Shown here: positions 34,138 to 46,500 of the stretch, one piece after another
Layout of the letters: every line of letters starts with the position of its first letter
Numbering within the stretch: the stretch's first letter is position 1
NCBI RefSeq assembly: GCF_039555335.1
Contig: NC_092642.1
Coordinates: 12,808,743 to 12,872,742, forward strand
From: Amphiura filiformis
Taxonomy: Eukaryota; Echinodermata; Ophiuroidea; Amphilepidida; Amphiuridae
Length of the DNA stretch: 64,000 nt
Direction of reading: 5' to 3'
Notes under the pieces: model-generated
The model's database searches: none
What the model was told of the DNA's origin: nothing
What the model saw: the letters and a program-made list of their open reading frames with translations, nothing else
Made by a program: the position numbers and the translations under genes

Positions 34138-34256
34138 AATAAAAAAGAAAGAAAGAAAGAAAGAGAGAAAGAAAAGAAAAAGAAATGAAAAAAGAAAAGG
34201 AGAATGAAAAGAGGGAAGAACAGAAGTAAAAATGAGAAAAGAGGAAAAAAACGAAA
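34138..34256. repeat. Purine-rich (GAAA)n tract
   Basis: Imperfect AAAG/GAAA tract directly next to the tRNA-like relic. This arrangement could be the 3' tail of a SINE read on the minus strand. Confidence 0.7.
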
Positions 34257-34261
34257 TTTCA

Positions 34262-34345
34262 GCCACACGGGGACTCGAACCCACAAAATTTAATCATAAT
34301 AGATTCAAAGTCTAACGCTCTATCCGCTCGGCCACACATCAGCTT
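34262..34345 (-). tRNA. tRNA-like relic or SINE head (Leu/Ser-type arms)
   Basis: The minus strand reads TGGCCGAGCGGATAGAGCG (A box), a TTAGACTTTGAATCTA anticodon-like hairpin, a long variable region, and GGGTTCGAGTCCCCG (B box). Acceptor-stem halves pair poorly, so it is probably a pseudo-tRNA or SINE, not a working gene. Confidence 0.5.
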
Positions 34346-34373
34346 ACGCAATTGATTGTCCTCGAAGGGGATA

Positions 34374-35702
34374 GGGTGTATCAAAATTAAGTATACAGTT
34401 TGAAAAATGCGGCTACATTAAAAAGTACGAGGTCTGTGGTCAAAATGTTCTAGTTGATAACATAATCAACATCTTGTCCTCCTGTAGCTGAAAAATCACT
34501 GGCGTGTGACCAATAATAAGGATTTGGTGGTTACTTTTGTGAACCGAGTACAAAAAGCAGTTGCGCGAAGTCAATAAAAATCAAAACAACATACAAATCA
34601 CAAAAAAGTCTCACCACTTTCTTTACTGTTTACAGTTATTGACAGTTTTAGTCTTGGTCTTCCATATGCCCACAATTTTTCTGTATGCAGATTTCGGCTA
34701 TTCTCAACATGGCGTTCACACCATGTCTAATGAGAGGTCTGTCCTGCCAGAGAATGTCAACTTGTGCAATTATGCGTCTCTGAAGTACATCAAGGTCTGC
34801 AGGAGGACTTGGGAAAAAATTAAATGCAAACTCTGCTTCATCGCCAATGATGAAATCTTCCAGGAAACGTAGGGGATGGGCAAGAAGCCACTGACAGAAC
34901 ACAGTGCGACGTTGGTGATCTGCTTGCTGAAGTTGATGTCTCCTTATCGTCTGATAGGGATGAAATTGCAAGTCAATGATATTCTGTTAAAGGTTGCAAG
35001 GATGTTATTCCAAGTCCATTTCGACGGCAGCTAATTTGACCTCCTGCTTGCCCCGCCTGCAGAGTGTTACGGACTGCTAGGATATTAGCAGCAGATCTTC
35101 CAATTCGGGGGCGACCATAATGTTCTCTGTTCAGATTACGACTCGTTCCAGTTATTTTTGTAAATAGCGCCTGGGGGACGTGCATTTGGGTACTGCTGAC
35201 GGAATCTCCGAAGTACTTCTGCTGGACAATGGGTGCGATGGTACACTGCAACAAGGAAGGCCCTTTGCTCTGGCGTGTAGGCCTACTGTGGAGTATCCAT
35301 TTTAATGTTGCTATTCTCTTGTCAAGTAAAACCTAGCATATGTAAGGAGATAGTTGCCCGGATTTACGTCAAATGTCACATGTTATGTAATGCACACATG
35401 CACAGGATTGGAACCCTAACAATGAGGACAAATGATCTGTACACCTGCATGTTTCTCTTGGCTGCACAACAATAACATGCACCGGGCATTTAAACCCAAT
35501 TGACTTCGCACAACTGCTTTTTGTACTCGGCTCACAAAAGTAGCCACCAAATCCTTATTAATGGTCACACGCCAGTGATTTTTCAGCTGTAGGAGGACAA
35601 GATGTTGATTAAGTTATCCACTTGAGAAATTTGACCAAAGACATCATACTTTTTAATCAGGCGGCATTTTTCAAACTGTATACTTAATTTTGATACACCC
35701 TG
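34374..35702 (-). mobile_element. Mariner/IS630-like transposon, DUF4817-type transposase relic
   Basis: Inverted ends of about 210 bp with termini GGGTGTATCAAAATTAAG are flanked by TA. Minus-strand frames 34,973-35,254 and 34,648-34,971, plus a YTPEQRAFL stretch around 35,255-35,300, follow the order of a family I know from invertebrates: a DUF4817-like N-terminal HTH, NREHYGRPRIGRSAANI, SCRRNGLGIT, FHPYQTIRRHQLQ, then FCQWLL and the first catalytic Asp in IIGDEAEF. The catalytic C-terminal half is missing and there are stops between parts. 1.33 kb. Confidence 0.8.
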
Positions 35703-36378
35703 TATAATTATAATTTGACGCAATGACGTGATTACAATTGCGTCCGCATAATGGCTCTTAGAATAAACACGCATGTCGGCGCTGAAATTTTGGACGAACC
35801 CGATGGAGAAAAACCTCGTTTTTTGCCAAACTAGCTTCAATTTGAAGTGAAAATGAAATGGAATGGCAATTGGCAGAATGTTGAGAAATAATGTAGGTAT
35901 TCAGATGTCTAAAATAACGTCCCGTACTCAAGATATCGATAATTTCACAAACCAGCTTTTTCTCAAGCAAATTCTCCAAAATTTTCCCCAAAAACGGGCT
36001 TTTAAAATTTAATCGGTACTGTATTTGGTTCTTCCCCATGGCATCATTATTTCTTTGATCGATTTGTAGTACAATACGAAAAAGAAGAAAACAATCACTC
36101 GGCGTGGATTTATACGGAGCGCACATTTGAAAAAACGTCATGGAACGTGTTTTTGCTCTTGTGAACATGGTGCGTAAAATGCTTTAAACGCAGGATTTTC
36201 AAATTTATTCTAAAAATTTGTATATAACACACACAAAAATGTTAAGCTACGTCCAATGCACCAACATTTCACTCGCTGCGATATTTGATTACTGAGAAAC
36301 CTCTGTTTTAGAGAACAACTTTATACGTCTTTTATACGTTTTTTATACGTTTCTTCGTGTAACCTTAAAACAGAGCGC
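35703..36378. other. Unassigned intergenic DNA
   Basis: A 136-codon minus-strand frame at 35,758-36,168 has no recognisable domain and biased composition. I do not call it a gene. Confidence 0.4.
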
Positions 36379-36675
36379 TTACAAATTGATATGGATTTTT
36401 GGATAACGGGTGTTGTTCATTCTTTTCACATGACCAAAATATTTGAGTTTTTTGGTCATGATAGTTGTAGTAAGTTCTTTGTAGTAACGTAGCCGCTCCC
36501 GGATGCTAGTGTTTCGGATTCTGTCTCTTCGTGTGACTCCTAATATTTTCCTCAAGCACGCCATTTCAAACACTAGCAGTCTCTGTTCATCTGATTTCTT
36601 GAGTGTCAATGTTTCGGCATTATGTGATGATAGATAGGACCAGTACTCTGTATAATTCAAATGAACCTTTATCAT
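36379..36675 (-). mobile_element. RTE-like LINE, ORF2 C-terminal fragment
   Basis: The 98-codon frame contains SHNAETLTLKKSDEQRLLVF, then CLRKILGVTRRDRIRN and KKLKYFGHVKRM. This is the AETWTLKK...RRILG..RRDRIRN...YFGHV.RM signature after the RT domain of RTE-type (and related) non-LTR elements. Truncated at both ends. Confidence 0.85.
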
Positions 36676-36753
36676 CTAATATATCTTTAATCTTTGCCAT
36701 CCTTGGTCTTGTACAAAAGACTTGTTTACATCTTTTGAAAACAACTTATTACA

Positions 36754-37635
36754 CAGGGTGAGTAAAAAAAAAAGTGCAATAGAGCAAAGAATTGATATTT
36801 ATGTAAGAACCATTTTGAACTTTCCAATTATTGAAAATTTCTTTAAATGCCACACTCAATAGTCACCTGTTGTGAAAAACTGAAGTCAATCACATCTACC
36901 GTTTAATTTTTATGAGTCCTTTTGCTACGATACCCAATTTCATTATTTGTCCACGAGGTACCATGTATTTTGAATGAGAGCACACAATGCACGATAAAGG
37001 CACCAGCTCTGAAACTGACTTTAACTTAAATAAGGTTGATTTTTGCGTTATTTTAATTTCTTTTTTCTGTTCAAACAAACTTTTTAACATTACTTTAAGT
37101 CCTTATACCCCACTCGACTCCAACTCCAGTTTTTTAAATCCCAATATGTCCAACTTACTGGATATTTTATAATTCACTCCACTTCAATTTGCGCGCATTT
37201 CATTTCGACATTTGTAAAAATCCGCCTGCAAATGTGTATGTTTTTAAATAAACATCTTTAAAGTAAAGGTAAAATGAATATAACAACAAATAATGTTTCT
37301 TTTCCTTAAACAAGAGCAAGGACAATAACAATTTGGGTGCTCCATTATATTTCAATGCTAATGAGGTTAAGAAAATAGCAGTTGTTCCAAATCTACCTTA
37401 CACATAGTGGGCTGACTTTCAAATTTTAGATGTTTCTTGGACAAACATTAGAATTGGGTATCGATATAAAATGTGTTATAAAAACAAAACGGTAAATGCT
37501 AATTCCTTGGTTTTGTTACACAAGGTCACTAATGGATATATCATTTATAAAATGTTTAAAAACCTATAAGGTTCAAATCGGTTCTTAAATAAAAATGGAT
37601 TCTTTTCTCTATTGCACTTTTTTTGACTCACCCTG
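36754..37635. mobile_element. Long inverted-repeat element, family CAGGGTGAGT...AAAGTGCAAT
   Basis: 882 bp with inverted ends CAGGGTGAGT(A/C)AAAAAAA plus GTGCAATAGAG. Both halves continue with the same blocks (GAATTGATATTTATGTAAG, GATACCCAATT, TTTGTCCACGAG), giving a nearly whole-element palindrome with diverged arms. Same family as 26,106-27,198. Non-coding. Confidence 0.78.
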
Positions 37636-37834
37636 TAATAAGTTAGTGGCATCTGAAAAACATCTTTCAATTTGATTGTTTCTTTGTTATCACATTCTTC
37701 AAAACTTTGCCACCTTAAAATGACTTCTTTTATGTGCAGGAATAACAGAAGCATCAACATTACATTGTAACAGGAACTCCAGACCTCCCATTTTATTAAA
37801 GAAATAATTTGGGACATCTTTCCATGGTGTATAA

Positions 37835-38678
37835 GGGCCCGTTCACAAACACTTGTTAACACATGAAAACTAATATGAGATACTGTATTAGGATCACATA
37901 TTAAGTATCATGTGAGTATACTCTTGTACTCCAGAAGACAGGATCACATATTAAATATTTGACACCATAGAATATAAAAACTAGTAATTTGATAAGTTAA
38001 AATAAGATTTTTAACGGAATAAATCTAAATAATATGATTATGCAGTTTATTCCGTTAAATATTTACCCATAATTTCCCTCATTCTTCAGGCCCTGCCCTC
38101 TATCGGGTGCTAATTTAAAGTTTAAGCTTGATTGCTATTGTTTCTTTGTAAGCCTGCGGCGCAACCTTGAACAATATTGTCTCTTTGTAAGCCTGCGGTG
38201 CAACCTTGAACAATATTGTCCTTGAGATAACGCCCCGTAGCCACCCACAGCCAGCCCCATACCTCATTTCAATTTTTAACATACCCATATCCTGCTTTTT
38301 ATATTCCATAGTGTCGCACATTTAATATGTGATCCTGTCTTCTGAGTACAAGAGTATACTCTCACATGATACTTAATATGTGATCCTAATACAGTATCTC
38401 ATATTAGTTTTCATGTTCTCCTACCCACTATGGGTGTTAAGGGAGTGATGCAAAAAAAAATTATCGCAAACATTTTTCGGGGCCCCCCTTTACAGACCTC
38501 AAACATTTCAGGCCCCCGCTTTTGACATGAAAATTATGGGTCAACCCCATAGAAGAGCATATAAACTCAATTTTCCCAGGAAAAATTGTGGTCATTTTTT
38601 TCAGGACCCCCCTTAGTAGGGTCAAATTTTTTTTTTTTTTGCATCAGCCCCCCTAACAAGTGTTTGTGAACGGTCCCT
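37835..38678. mobile_element. Composite: CCGTTCACAAACAC MITE split by another foldback element
   Basis: The outer ends match the MITE at 24,601-24,877 (left at about 37,839-37,858, right at about 38,430-38,673). A different element (37,861-38,416) sits just inside the left end. Confidence 0.78.
37861..38416. mobile_element. Foldback element with ~95-bp arms, nested
   Basis: Arms 37,861-37,955 and 38,321-38,416 are inverted copies starting ACATGAAAACTAATATGAGA and containing a twice-repeated GGATCACATATTAA. The interior has a tandem duplication of TTTGTAAGCCTGCGG (about 38,140-38,220). Confidence 0.82.
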
Positions 38679-38689
38679 AACCTTCACTC

Positions 38690-39540
38690 AAAATCTTTTT
38701 ATCCACATTATCTTTAATGCTTTGTATGGATTGTATTGAATACATTCACCATCTCTAATCCTCCGTTTTCTTTTGGTGCAAAAACAGAACGTTTGATTTT
38801 TCTTTTCTTTCCATAAGAAGTTATACAGTATCTTCTGAACATCAGAAATACATTTCCATTTACACAATCTGTGGACATTAAATAAGTACCTCTAAGTGTT
38901 AGATCTCTTTTTCTCCCAATATCTAATTTGTCCTTTAATTTCGTGAGACTTGGTTGAATATTATACTCATTACATTTTTAACTATCATAACCAACAAATA
39001 AGACCAATATTTTAACAGGTTCCTTAGTTAGTTTAATGCCATAAACATAAACAGTACAGTTTGTAAGATTTTCTATCTTCATCAATCCTGTTTTCTCCAA
39101 ATTTATCTTCAAGTCAGACAACTTTCCAAACTTATCTATTTCTCTTACAAGATTCTCCACAGATTTTGAATCGGATAAAAAAAAGGTTGCATCGTCTGCA
39201 AAAAGAGCACTAAAGCTCCACCCAACTTGAGAGTTCTTTGGCATTAATATCCTTACATAAAGCCAACATTTCTATCACATACACGAATAATGCTGTTGAT
39301 AACGGGCATCCTTGACGAACACCTCGTGTTAGATCAAACCAACCAGTAGAAAACCGCTGATTTATTACACAACTTTTAATATTTGAATAAAAACATTTTA
39401 CCCATGAAAGTAGGTTTGGACCAAATTTTTTTCAAGGTTGCCATAAGAAAACTCCATTCAACGGAATCAAAAGCTTTCTCCAAATCGGCAGAAAGCAACA
39501 TACCAGGAATGTGGTTGTCATTTGTATATTGCAGCATATG
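38690..39540 (-). mobile_element. L1/Tx1-like LINE, reverse transcriptase fragment
   Basis: Minus-strand frames show LLSADLEKAFDSVEWSFL (RT block with the first Asp), a break, then FSALFADDATFFLSDSKS (the ADD box) and LKINLEKTGLMKI at 38,978-39,244, and a later KRDLTLRGTYL-like stretch near 38,880-38,920. The order and style fit L1/Tx1 ORF2. Several frameshifts and stops. Inactive. Confidence 0.82.
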
Positions 39541-40015
39541 ATTACCTATAGGCCTACTGTAATACTTAGTAGTACACTTTAATAATTGCCTGTGTACCTA
39601 AAAACCACTTTGGCACGTAATTATTACCTTTATTTCAGAATATAACAGGTATATGAGTTAAGATTGAGGTCATGGTGTCCTTCTCCCTAGACTATGCCAT
39701 AGTCGATTTTAGTTCGGCTATTTTCAAAACAATTAAAATATATTTGATTTCGAATGTATATTTAAATACATGAACTATTATACTGGATCCCTTTTCCACC
39801 AAAATTCACCTTGATCATGGGCCAAAATATCAACATTTTTGCACGCTACATGACTTGACAAAAGGTCAAGTCGTCTGAGTTTCTGATGGCAGACTGGAAA
39901 TAATAATGATAATAATAATAAACCAATATTTCTACAACGCAATTGCGATTTACAACTAAATAAAAATTCCTTTAAAAAAGGAATGGTGCGCCCAATGGGA
40001 GCTTTGACGTGATGT
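39541..40015. other. Unassigned intergenic DNA
   Basis: Includes a TAATAATAATAA run near 39,900-39,922. No gene recognised. Confidence 0.4.
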
Positions 40016-40023
40016 GCTGAAAT

Positions 40024-40397
40024 TCGGGGGGGCTCTCACTTTGAGGTGACGCGTATGTAGGGAGACACCCCTTTTCACCATCGCTGTCAACCAAAGACCT
40101 CATTACCAGCACGTGCTCTGTCGCCCAAAGACAGAGCCCATCTGAACAGCAACGAGTCGTCCATCACTGATTTTCACCCAAAGACCCCATTAAAATATTC
40201 TCACCCAATGCCCATGCAAACGGTCCCTCTCTCACCCAATGACCCCATATTTTGTACACTGATTTTGCTCTTACAGAATGCCAAAAGTCATGCTCTCAGG
40301 CTTGCAACGACCTTATATTTTGCTATCACCGTGTGCCCCTTTAATACTGGCCAGCCCTACACCTGTATCCATTTCATATTGAAGTGCCACCCCCCGG
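40024..40397. mobile_element. CCCGGGGG-ended non-autonomous element, 8-bp TSD, copy 3
   Basis: 374 bp between exact direct repeats GCTGAAAT (40,016-40,023 and 40,398-40,405). Ends TCGGGGGGGCTCTCAC and GTGCCACCCCCCGG. On the minus strand it carries repeated GGGGTCATTGGGTGAGAG / GGTCTTTGGGTGAAA units, as in the 52,047 copy. Confidence 0.82.
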
Positions 40398-40959
40398 GCT
40401 GAAATGTAACCGTTTGGATACAGTTTTTTTCTTTAAAACAATCATGTAACATTAGCATAGTAAGCAAAGAAAGATTAGGAAAAGTAAAGCAAACTCGTAC
40501 TGCATGGGACGAAAGAGGGTTCAGTTAGGAAATCATGTTGTGGTGGTTGTTGGAGCAGAATTATTTTATTTAAAATATAGGTTTGTTAAGGATTGTTTTC
40601 CAAGTGGACATATTATGATAAATATAACTGTCGGTTGTAATACCTGACAATATTGCATTCCTGGTTATTGATTTAACGGAAAGTCGCCGCGGTTTTAAGA
40701 GCATTTGAACTTGTTTAACATGCTTAAGCGACACAAAAGTCACGGTGTATTGGGTGTTTTATTAACCCAATTAGTTTGTATTTCAAACAAAGATGACAAG
40801 CCTATACGGGATTTTAATGATTTTGGTAAAGGTAACTGTTTTAAATAACATGTCGCTCTTCACCTGGATCATAGGTCTACTCTGCGATCGTAATAGCGCC
40901 ATCTCTCTATCAGGTTCTAAGAGGCGGTAATCTGGTTTAAGCAATAGAAAGGTCTCAAC

Positions 40960-42005
40960 AACAACAAAGCAGCTTTTATATAGCGCCATAACATGAGCAA
41001 AACACGACCTCGGCGCTTTACATTAAAAATATCTTAAACTACACATCTTACATTACTAATTTAAACAAATAAACAAAGCAGCATGAAACATGGGGGAAGA
41101 AATTAGTCCAGGAATAAATGAGTTTTTGTTTGGCTCTTGAAATTAGCAACTGTGATAGAGTTTCTGATGACATTTGGTAAAGTGTTCCATAACATTGGGG
41201 CGGCATTTGTGAAAGCGCGATCCCCTTGAGTAGTGAAAGTTCTGTTGACAACAAGGCGAGGTTGGTCGTGCCCGGAACGCAGGTTGACAGACGGAATGTA
41301 AATGTGAAGGAGTTCAGTGAGGTAAATGGGGGCTTGATTGTGCAGGCACTTGTAAGCAAGCAGAAGGGTCTTAAAGATGATTCTCTGTTTGACTGGCAAC
41401 CAGTGCAGCTCTTGAATCAGAGGAGCAAGTGTTCTCACGTCTGCTTGCCCGGAAAATGAGACGTGCAGAGCGGTTCTGGATCTTTTGAAGCTTCTGTATG
41501 TCTTTGGCTGTGATGTTAATAAGCAGAGAGTTGCAGTAGTCCAATCTGGATGTTATTAGTGCTCGGACTGCTTGCTCGCAAGTGTCTTTGTCAATGAAAC
41601 GACGGATTCTGTTGATATTGCGGAGATGATAGTTAGTGGAGCTAGATATGGAAGCAACCTGAGCAGTCATTGACATGTCAGACTCAAACTTGACACCAAG
41701 GTTCTTAATGACAGTTGAAGGGATGATGGTGGTGTTATCCAAATTCAAAGTGACAGTAGAAAGGTATTTCAGGTTGTGTTTTGAAGCTAACACCATGAAC
41801 TCTGTTTTACTTTCGTTTAGCTGCAGCTTGTTAGTGCTCATCCATGTCTTAAGTTCTGCAATACAAGCCTGAGCTTAAAAGCTGCAACAGCAGCATCACC
41901 CGGAATTTTAGGGTCAAATTCAATATAAAGTTGCACATCATCCGCGTAAAGGTGGTAATTGATGTTATAACGGCGGATGATTGCTCCCATTGGAGCAATC
42001 ATCTC
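40960..42005 (-). mobile_element. CR1-like LINE, 3' half of ORF2 and 3' UTR
   Basis: The minus strand starts near 42,000 with IRRYNINYHLYADDVQLY (RT catalytic YADD box). It continues in 41,371-41,841 with STNKLQLNESKTEFMVL and ITSRLDYCNSLL, and in 41,103-41,438 with LIQELHWLPVKQRI and FKSQTKTHLF, the standard CR1/Rex order. At least two frameshifts and a 5' truncation. A 3' UTR runs to about 40,960. Confidence 0.88.
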
Positions 42006-42600
42006 GGTTTATTTGGTGTTTGTATGAGTCCATTAATTTTGTATTTCAAACAAAGAATATACGTAAGTACAAGATTTCATCCCGTGAATATTTGTAAACA
42101 ATAATAAAAACAAATCCAAGCAAATTGTGGTTTTATTTCTAAGTTGGGTATATTAAGCAAAACAATTGCGAAGTAAATCTAGCAAGAGTGAAATTAGAAG
42201 CGTTTTACAAAGTCAAGCCAAATAAGTGGCCCAGCCGTAGCTGGCGCCCTAAAAAGTAAATGCGCACACATAAAAATACAATATGAAATTTATTCATGCA
42301 ACATCTTAAAATTACAAGATTGATGACACTGGCTATTAGCAACTAAACCTTAAAAGTAATCTAAAAACAAACAAAAGATTGCAGCAATGATGTTTAAAAC
42401 AAATACCAAACATGTACAAATGCCAAACATTTACAAATGTCACCCAGTTGTACCCTTTCGAGCGAAAATGCAGCTTATAGTAGCCGATGTCAACATGGGG
42501 TTACAAGTAAAAATATTTTCGCATCATTGGACTAATGGAAAGAAAAATGCGAAATGTTCGTCACTATTTTGTCGGCAAAAATATTTTGACAAATTTTGAC
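42006..42600. other. Intergenic DNA 3' of ALDH copy B
   Basis: No gene. The last ~100 bases are homologous to the 3' flank of copy A (about 4,930-5,020). Confidence 0.5.
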
Positions 42601-43143
42601 CGTACACCACGAATGAGCGGTAAAGTCTGCTCCCGGTCAATTTTGTTTTATTTCGTGTTTAGAAAATATATATGATAAGCTATAAAATGGTATATACGAG
42701 TATATCATTTGACTTCAACCGATATCCAGAAGCGGGGTTATGGTTTGTTGAACTCTGCTCCTTCAACAAAAAATGGTACCTTTTTACGGTTCTCTTTTTC
42801 CACATTGCTGGCAATAAATATCAAACAGTCATAATTGGCGGTCATTTCAAATAATCCCCAAGTCAACGAGGTTCAGGAATGTCATTTCATTGTTAATTGT
42901 TGGCTATACATACCTAGACAAAATACAATGCTTTGTAACCTACCACTTGAACAGGATTTAGCAAGCAACGACTAGAGCTATTTAAGAATTCTATAGATAT
43001 AGGTAGAAGCTTATTATCCTTTTCAGCAATAGGATTATTGAGTGTTTGACTGGCGCTATCAAAATGAGATACATGTCGCACCAAATTGAGGTACCTATTT
43101 ATACGACCTACATGCCGACTTTACGGCTCATTCGTGGTGTACG
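42601..43143. mobile_element. MITE, family CGTACACCACGAATGAGC
   Basis: Ends CGTACACCACGAATGAGC and its inverse GCTCATTCGTGGTGTACG, each followed inward by GTAAAGTC. 543 bp, non-coding. The flanks align with continuous sequence in the 3' flank of copy A (about 5,015), so the insertion came after the A/B duplication. A relative lies at 54,611-55,036. Confidence 0.85.
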
Positions 43144-43421
43144 GCCATAATTGAAAATTTCTAATGCCGTCAATTATATGCCCATATTTAGAAAACATGT
43201 ATTTTAATATTAAAATAATTAAATAGGTTAAACCAAATATGGAGGTGTCCAAAAGTATGCTTTATAGTCATATAAAAAGGTTCAATGAATCAGAATACGA
43301 TCCTGGTATCAACACTTATGTTACTAAGTTGAGGAGATTACGTGAGCATGTACAGTAGTGCTCTTCTAGTTGTTTTATATTCTTTGGTTTAAACCAACCT
43401 CAGTCGCAGGGTTAAATGTAT

Positions 43422-43427
43422 TTTATT
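43422..43427 (-). terminator. Candidate poly(A) signal, ALDH copy B
   Basis: AATAAA on the minus strand, about 100 bases 3' of the stop, in the same context as 5,258-5,263 in copy A. Confidence 0.5.
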
Positions 43428-43528
43428 CTGAACTATCGGAATAACAATTATTGTTGTATTTAATTACAACCTTGAAGCTACCAAATCAGGACCTCAGCCA
43501 ACTTCCAAAGGACGTTGTTATGCTCTGT

Positions 43529-46500
43529 CTAAGAATTCTTCTCTGGAATTTTAACGATAACCTATAGAAATGGAAAGAAGCAAAACATGTATATATTTTA
43601 ATGTTTGGGTATAGCAAACTAAATTGAAATAAAATAAATCAAATACCACCAGACTACAATAATTTGTTTTTCCTATTCTACTAATAAACAGATGTTAATT
43701 TTTGTCGCGTCTAAGTGGCTGTTCAATAATTATGAGACCGGAGGAGGGGAATCAAATTTCAAAACGGCGTGCCAAAAATATTTATTGCTTTCCCCACTTT
43801 TGGCTTGCCAAAAAAAACTCTTTCCCCCCTCCCCCATATGGCTCATAATTATTGCCCTTGTTAAACGAGATTAAGCCTAGATGATGCAGGTTAAGTTTAA
43901 TAAATCAGCTATTTTCCCAAAGAGCTCAAATCAAATTTTAGGTATCTTGATACATGAAATAAAGTTATTTATTTTACCATATAAACCTTATTATCTATAT
44001 ATCTATAATATCTATTATTTAAATATGATGTGAATGGAACTCAAGTGTGCTATGCCAGAGGACAATGTTTGAAGTAATAGAAATGTCGATGTTACTTACG
44101 GTTTTGATCTCTAGGTACTCCATAAGGCCTTCCATTCCGCTGTAAATACAACAAATGACAATCAGTAACACATGAGTTGAGATTTAGGGCGAGTTTCTCG
44201 ACAGAAGTCTTAATAAGTCTTAGTCTTGAGGCTACTAAGCCTAGCCGTTAACTCTAGCCGGATTCCTTAAACGCAAATTCAACCTAGTCTTAGTGGCCTT
44301 GCAGGCTTAACGCTTGAAAACCGTGTCCATTTATACCAGATGTGCATATGCTGTTGTCCTTCTTATTATCCGTCTTATTATCACAATGTTACCAACGCAA
44401 ATCTGACTTTGGTGTGATGGAGCCATTGAAACTGAACTACAAATACGTATCGGCAGCTACTATTAAAATAAAATATCGTTAAGAAAAGCAGTATTCTCTG
44501 CATATTTTAACATCAACTGGACTTACGGTTCACAATACGGCACATTATCAAAAGTTTTTCCACAGCCTTGATCGTTTGAATATAATGTTATTTGAATCAT
44601 TTTATTGCCTGTAATCATGATTCGTATATTGGTATGTCACTCGTTTGTAGCGACAAGACTATGAAATGAATGCGGGGTATTTATACTATACATACTTTTC
44701 TCTTCCGACTCCAGACATCTTGTAACCACCAAATGGTGTAAGAGCTGATACAACGAAATACGTGTTAACCCTGAAACGATATGGAAATATTACATTTTCA
44801 ATTAACAACAATCTAGATTGTCGTCAATACATACATTTAAATAAGATGATCTAAATAAATATTTTTAGAGTAATTTGAGGCGAGGTACGACGGGGCATAT
44901 TAAACCTCTTTACCCTGAAGTATCAAAATATAGCTCAATTTTAGCATAGAATTTAGTCATTACGTATGGTCTTTTTTTTATAGCTTGTATTGCTGATTTC
45001 TATGAATACACAGCGGCTAATGGGTGCTATGTGTTTATGTCACTGGAGCTCTGAGCTATCTGGGTGCAATTGGTAATTTCATGGAAACCAATGAAGATAT
45101 GTCTTTTTTCCGTTAAGTCATCGACCATCATGACCATTGAGCACACTTACCAAACAGTTCCTGCCTGTACGGTATTGGCAATACTCAATGCCTTATCAAT
45201 ATCTTTAGTAAACACAGCAGCTGCAAGACCGTAGGTCGTGTTGTTAGCTCGATCAATTACTTCATCTAATGTCTTAAATTTGATGATCTGCTGCACTGGT
45301 CCAAATATCTGCATTGTCAAAGAAAGGAGATATTACAATCTGTCTATGGACTCTGCTTGTAATGAAATGGACTGTCTCAATCGAATGTAATTTAGGACTA
45401 TATGTGAATAACCTAACATAGAATATAGTTTGTTGTTACAAATGTCTTGAAAACGTCTGCTGCCTTTTAAAGTTGAGAATACAGAACTGCATATATACCT
45501 CTTCTTTAGCAACTCTCATGTCGTCTGTCACATCAGAGAAAACTGTTGATTCAACAAAATATCCCTTGTCACCAATACGCTTGCCGCCACATTCCAATTT
45601 GGCTCCTTCCTTTTTACCACTCTCAATCAATTCAATGACTTTATCCAGACCGTCTTGGTCAATCTATAAAAAAAAAGTGATTCTGAATTAGAGGCAATTA
45701 TAATACACAATTTAGTTTGGTCCTCTAGCACCATCGGCCACTCGCTTATATCGAGATACCCATATTGCTTTATATACAATTCTATTACCCCCACGACCCA
45801 TTATTCAAAATCGCGCACTGTGATTTGTTGAAACGCGTCACGTGACAGACCATTAATTAGCGATAAAGTGTCAAGGGCAACGAACTTTATGTTCTTCTAT
45901 CATCACAGCGCACAGCAGAGCGCACAGCACACCTGCTTATGTAGGGAGAATGGAATGTCAGGGGTGTGTTATTGTATGTACATACCTGCTTATGGGGGAG
46001 AATGGAATGTTAGGTTGTGTTATCATGTAGGCTACATACGCTTTGGCTACGCTTATGCGCTCCACCTTGAGGTAAACAACTTGAAATATTTGGGCAAACA
46101 TTTTTATATTTTCTCTTTAAATCACACTATTTTGTGGTAAATAGAATAGAAATAAAGGGTGCAGCATTATCCTTTACACGCAAATAATGTGTCCTCGGCA
46201 GTAAAAACGTTTAAATAATGGGTTCGGCTGCGCCTCACCCATTATTTACGTTTTACTGCCTCGGACACATTATTTTCGTGTAAAGGATTATGCTGCACCC
46301 TTTATTTCTTAAATAAAAAACACTAATCGGTAAAAGTTAATACAGTTTCCCCTTTGGTACCGATAGAACAGTGTCAGCGGACCGTTAACAGCGTTACAGG
46401 GCTAAAACAAATGTTATCCCTAGCAAATCATGTAAAGGCCGATGCAAGTGGGGTTATAGCGCCTATTGACTGGATACCTAGCACCTCTTTTATTAATCGC

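Noticed and set aside
35758-36168. 136-codon minus-strand frame
   Set aside because: No domain, splice context or conserved motif that I recognise. It lies between transposon remnants.
46149-46309. Considered as a structured ncRNA hairpin
   Set aside because: The ends and palindromic layout fit a short MITE, with no sign of a transcript.
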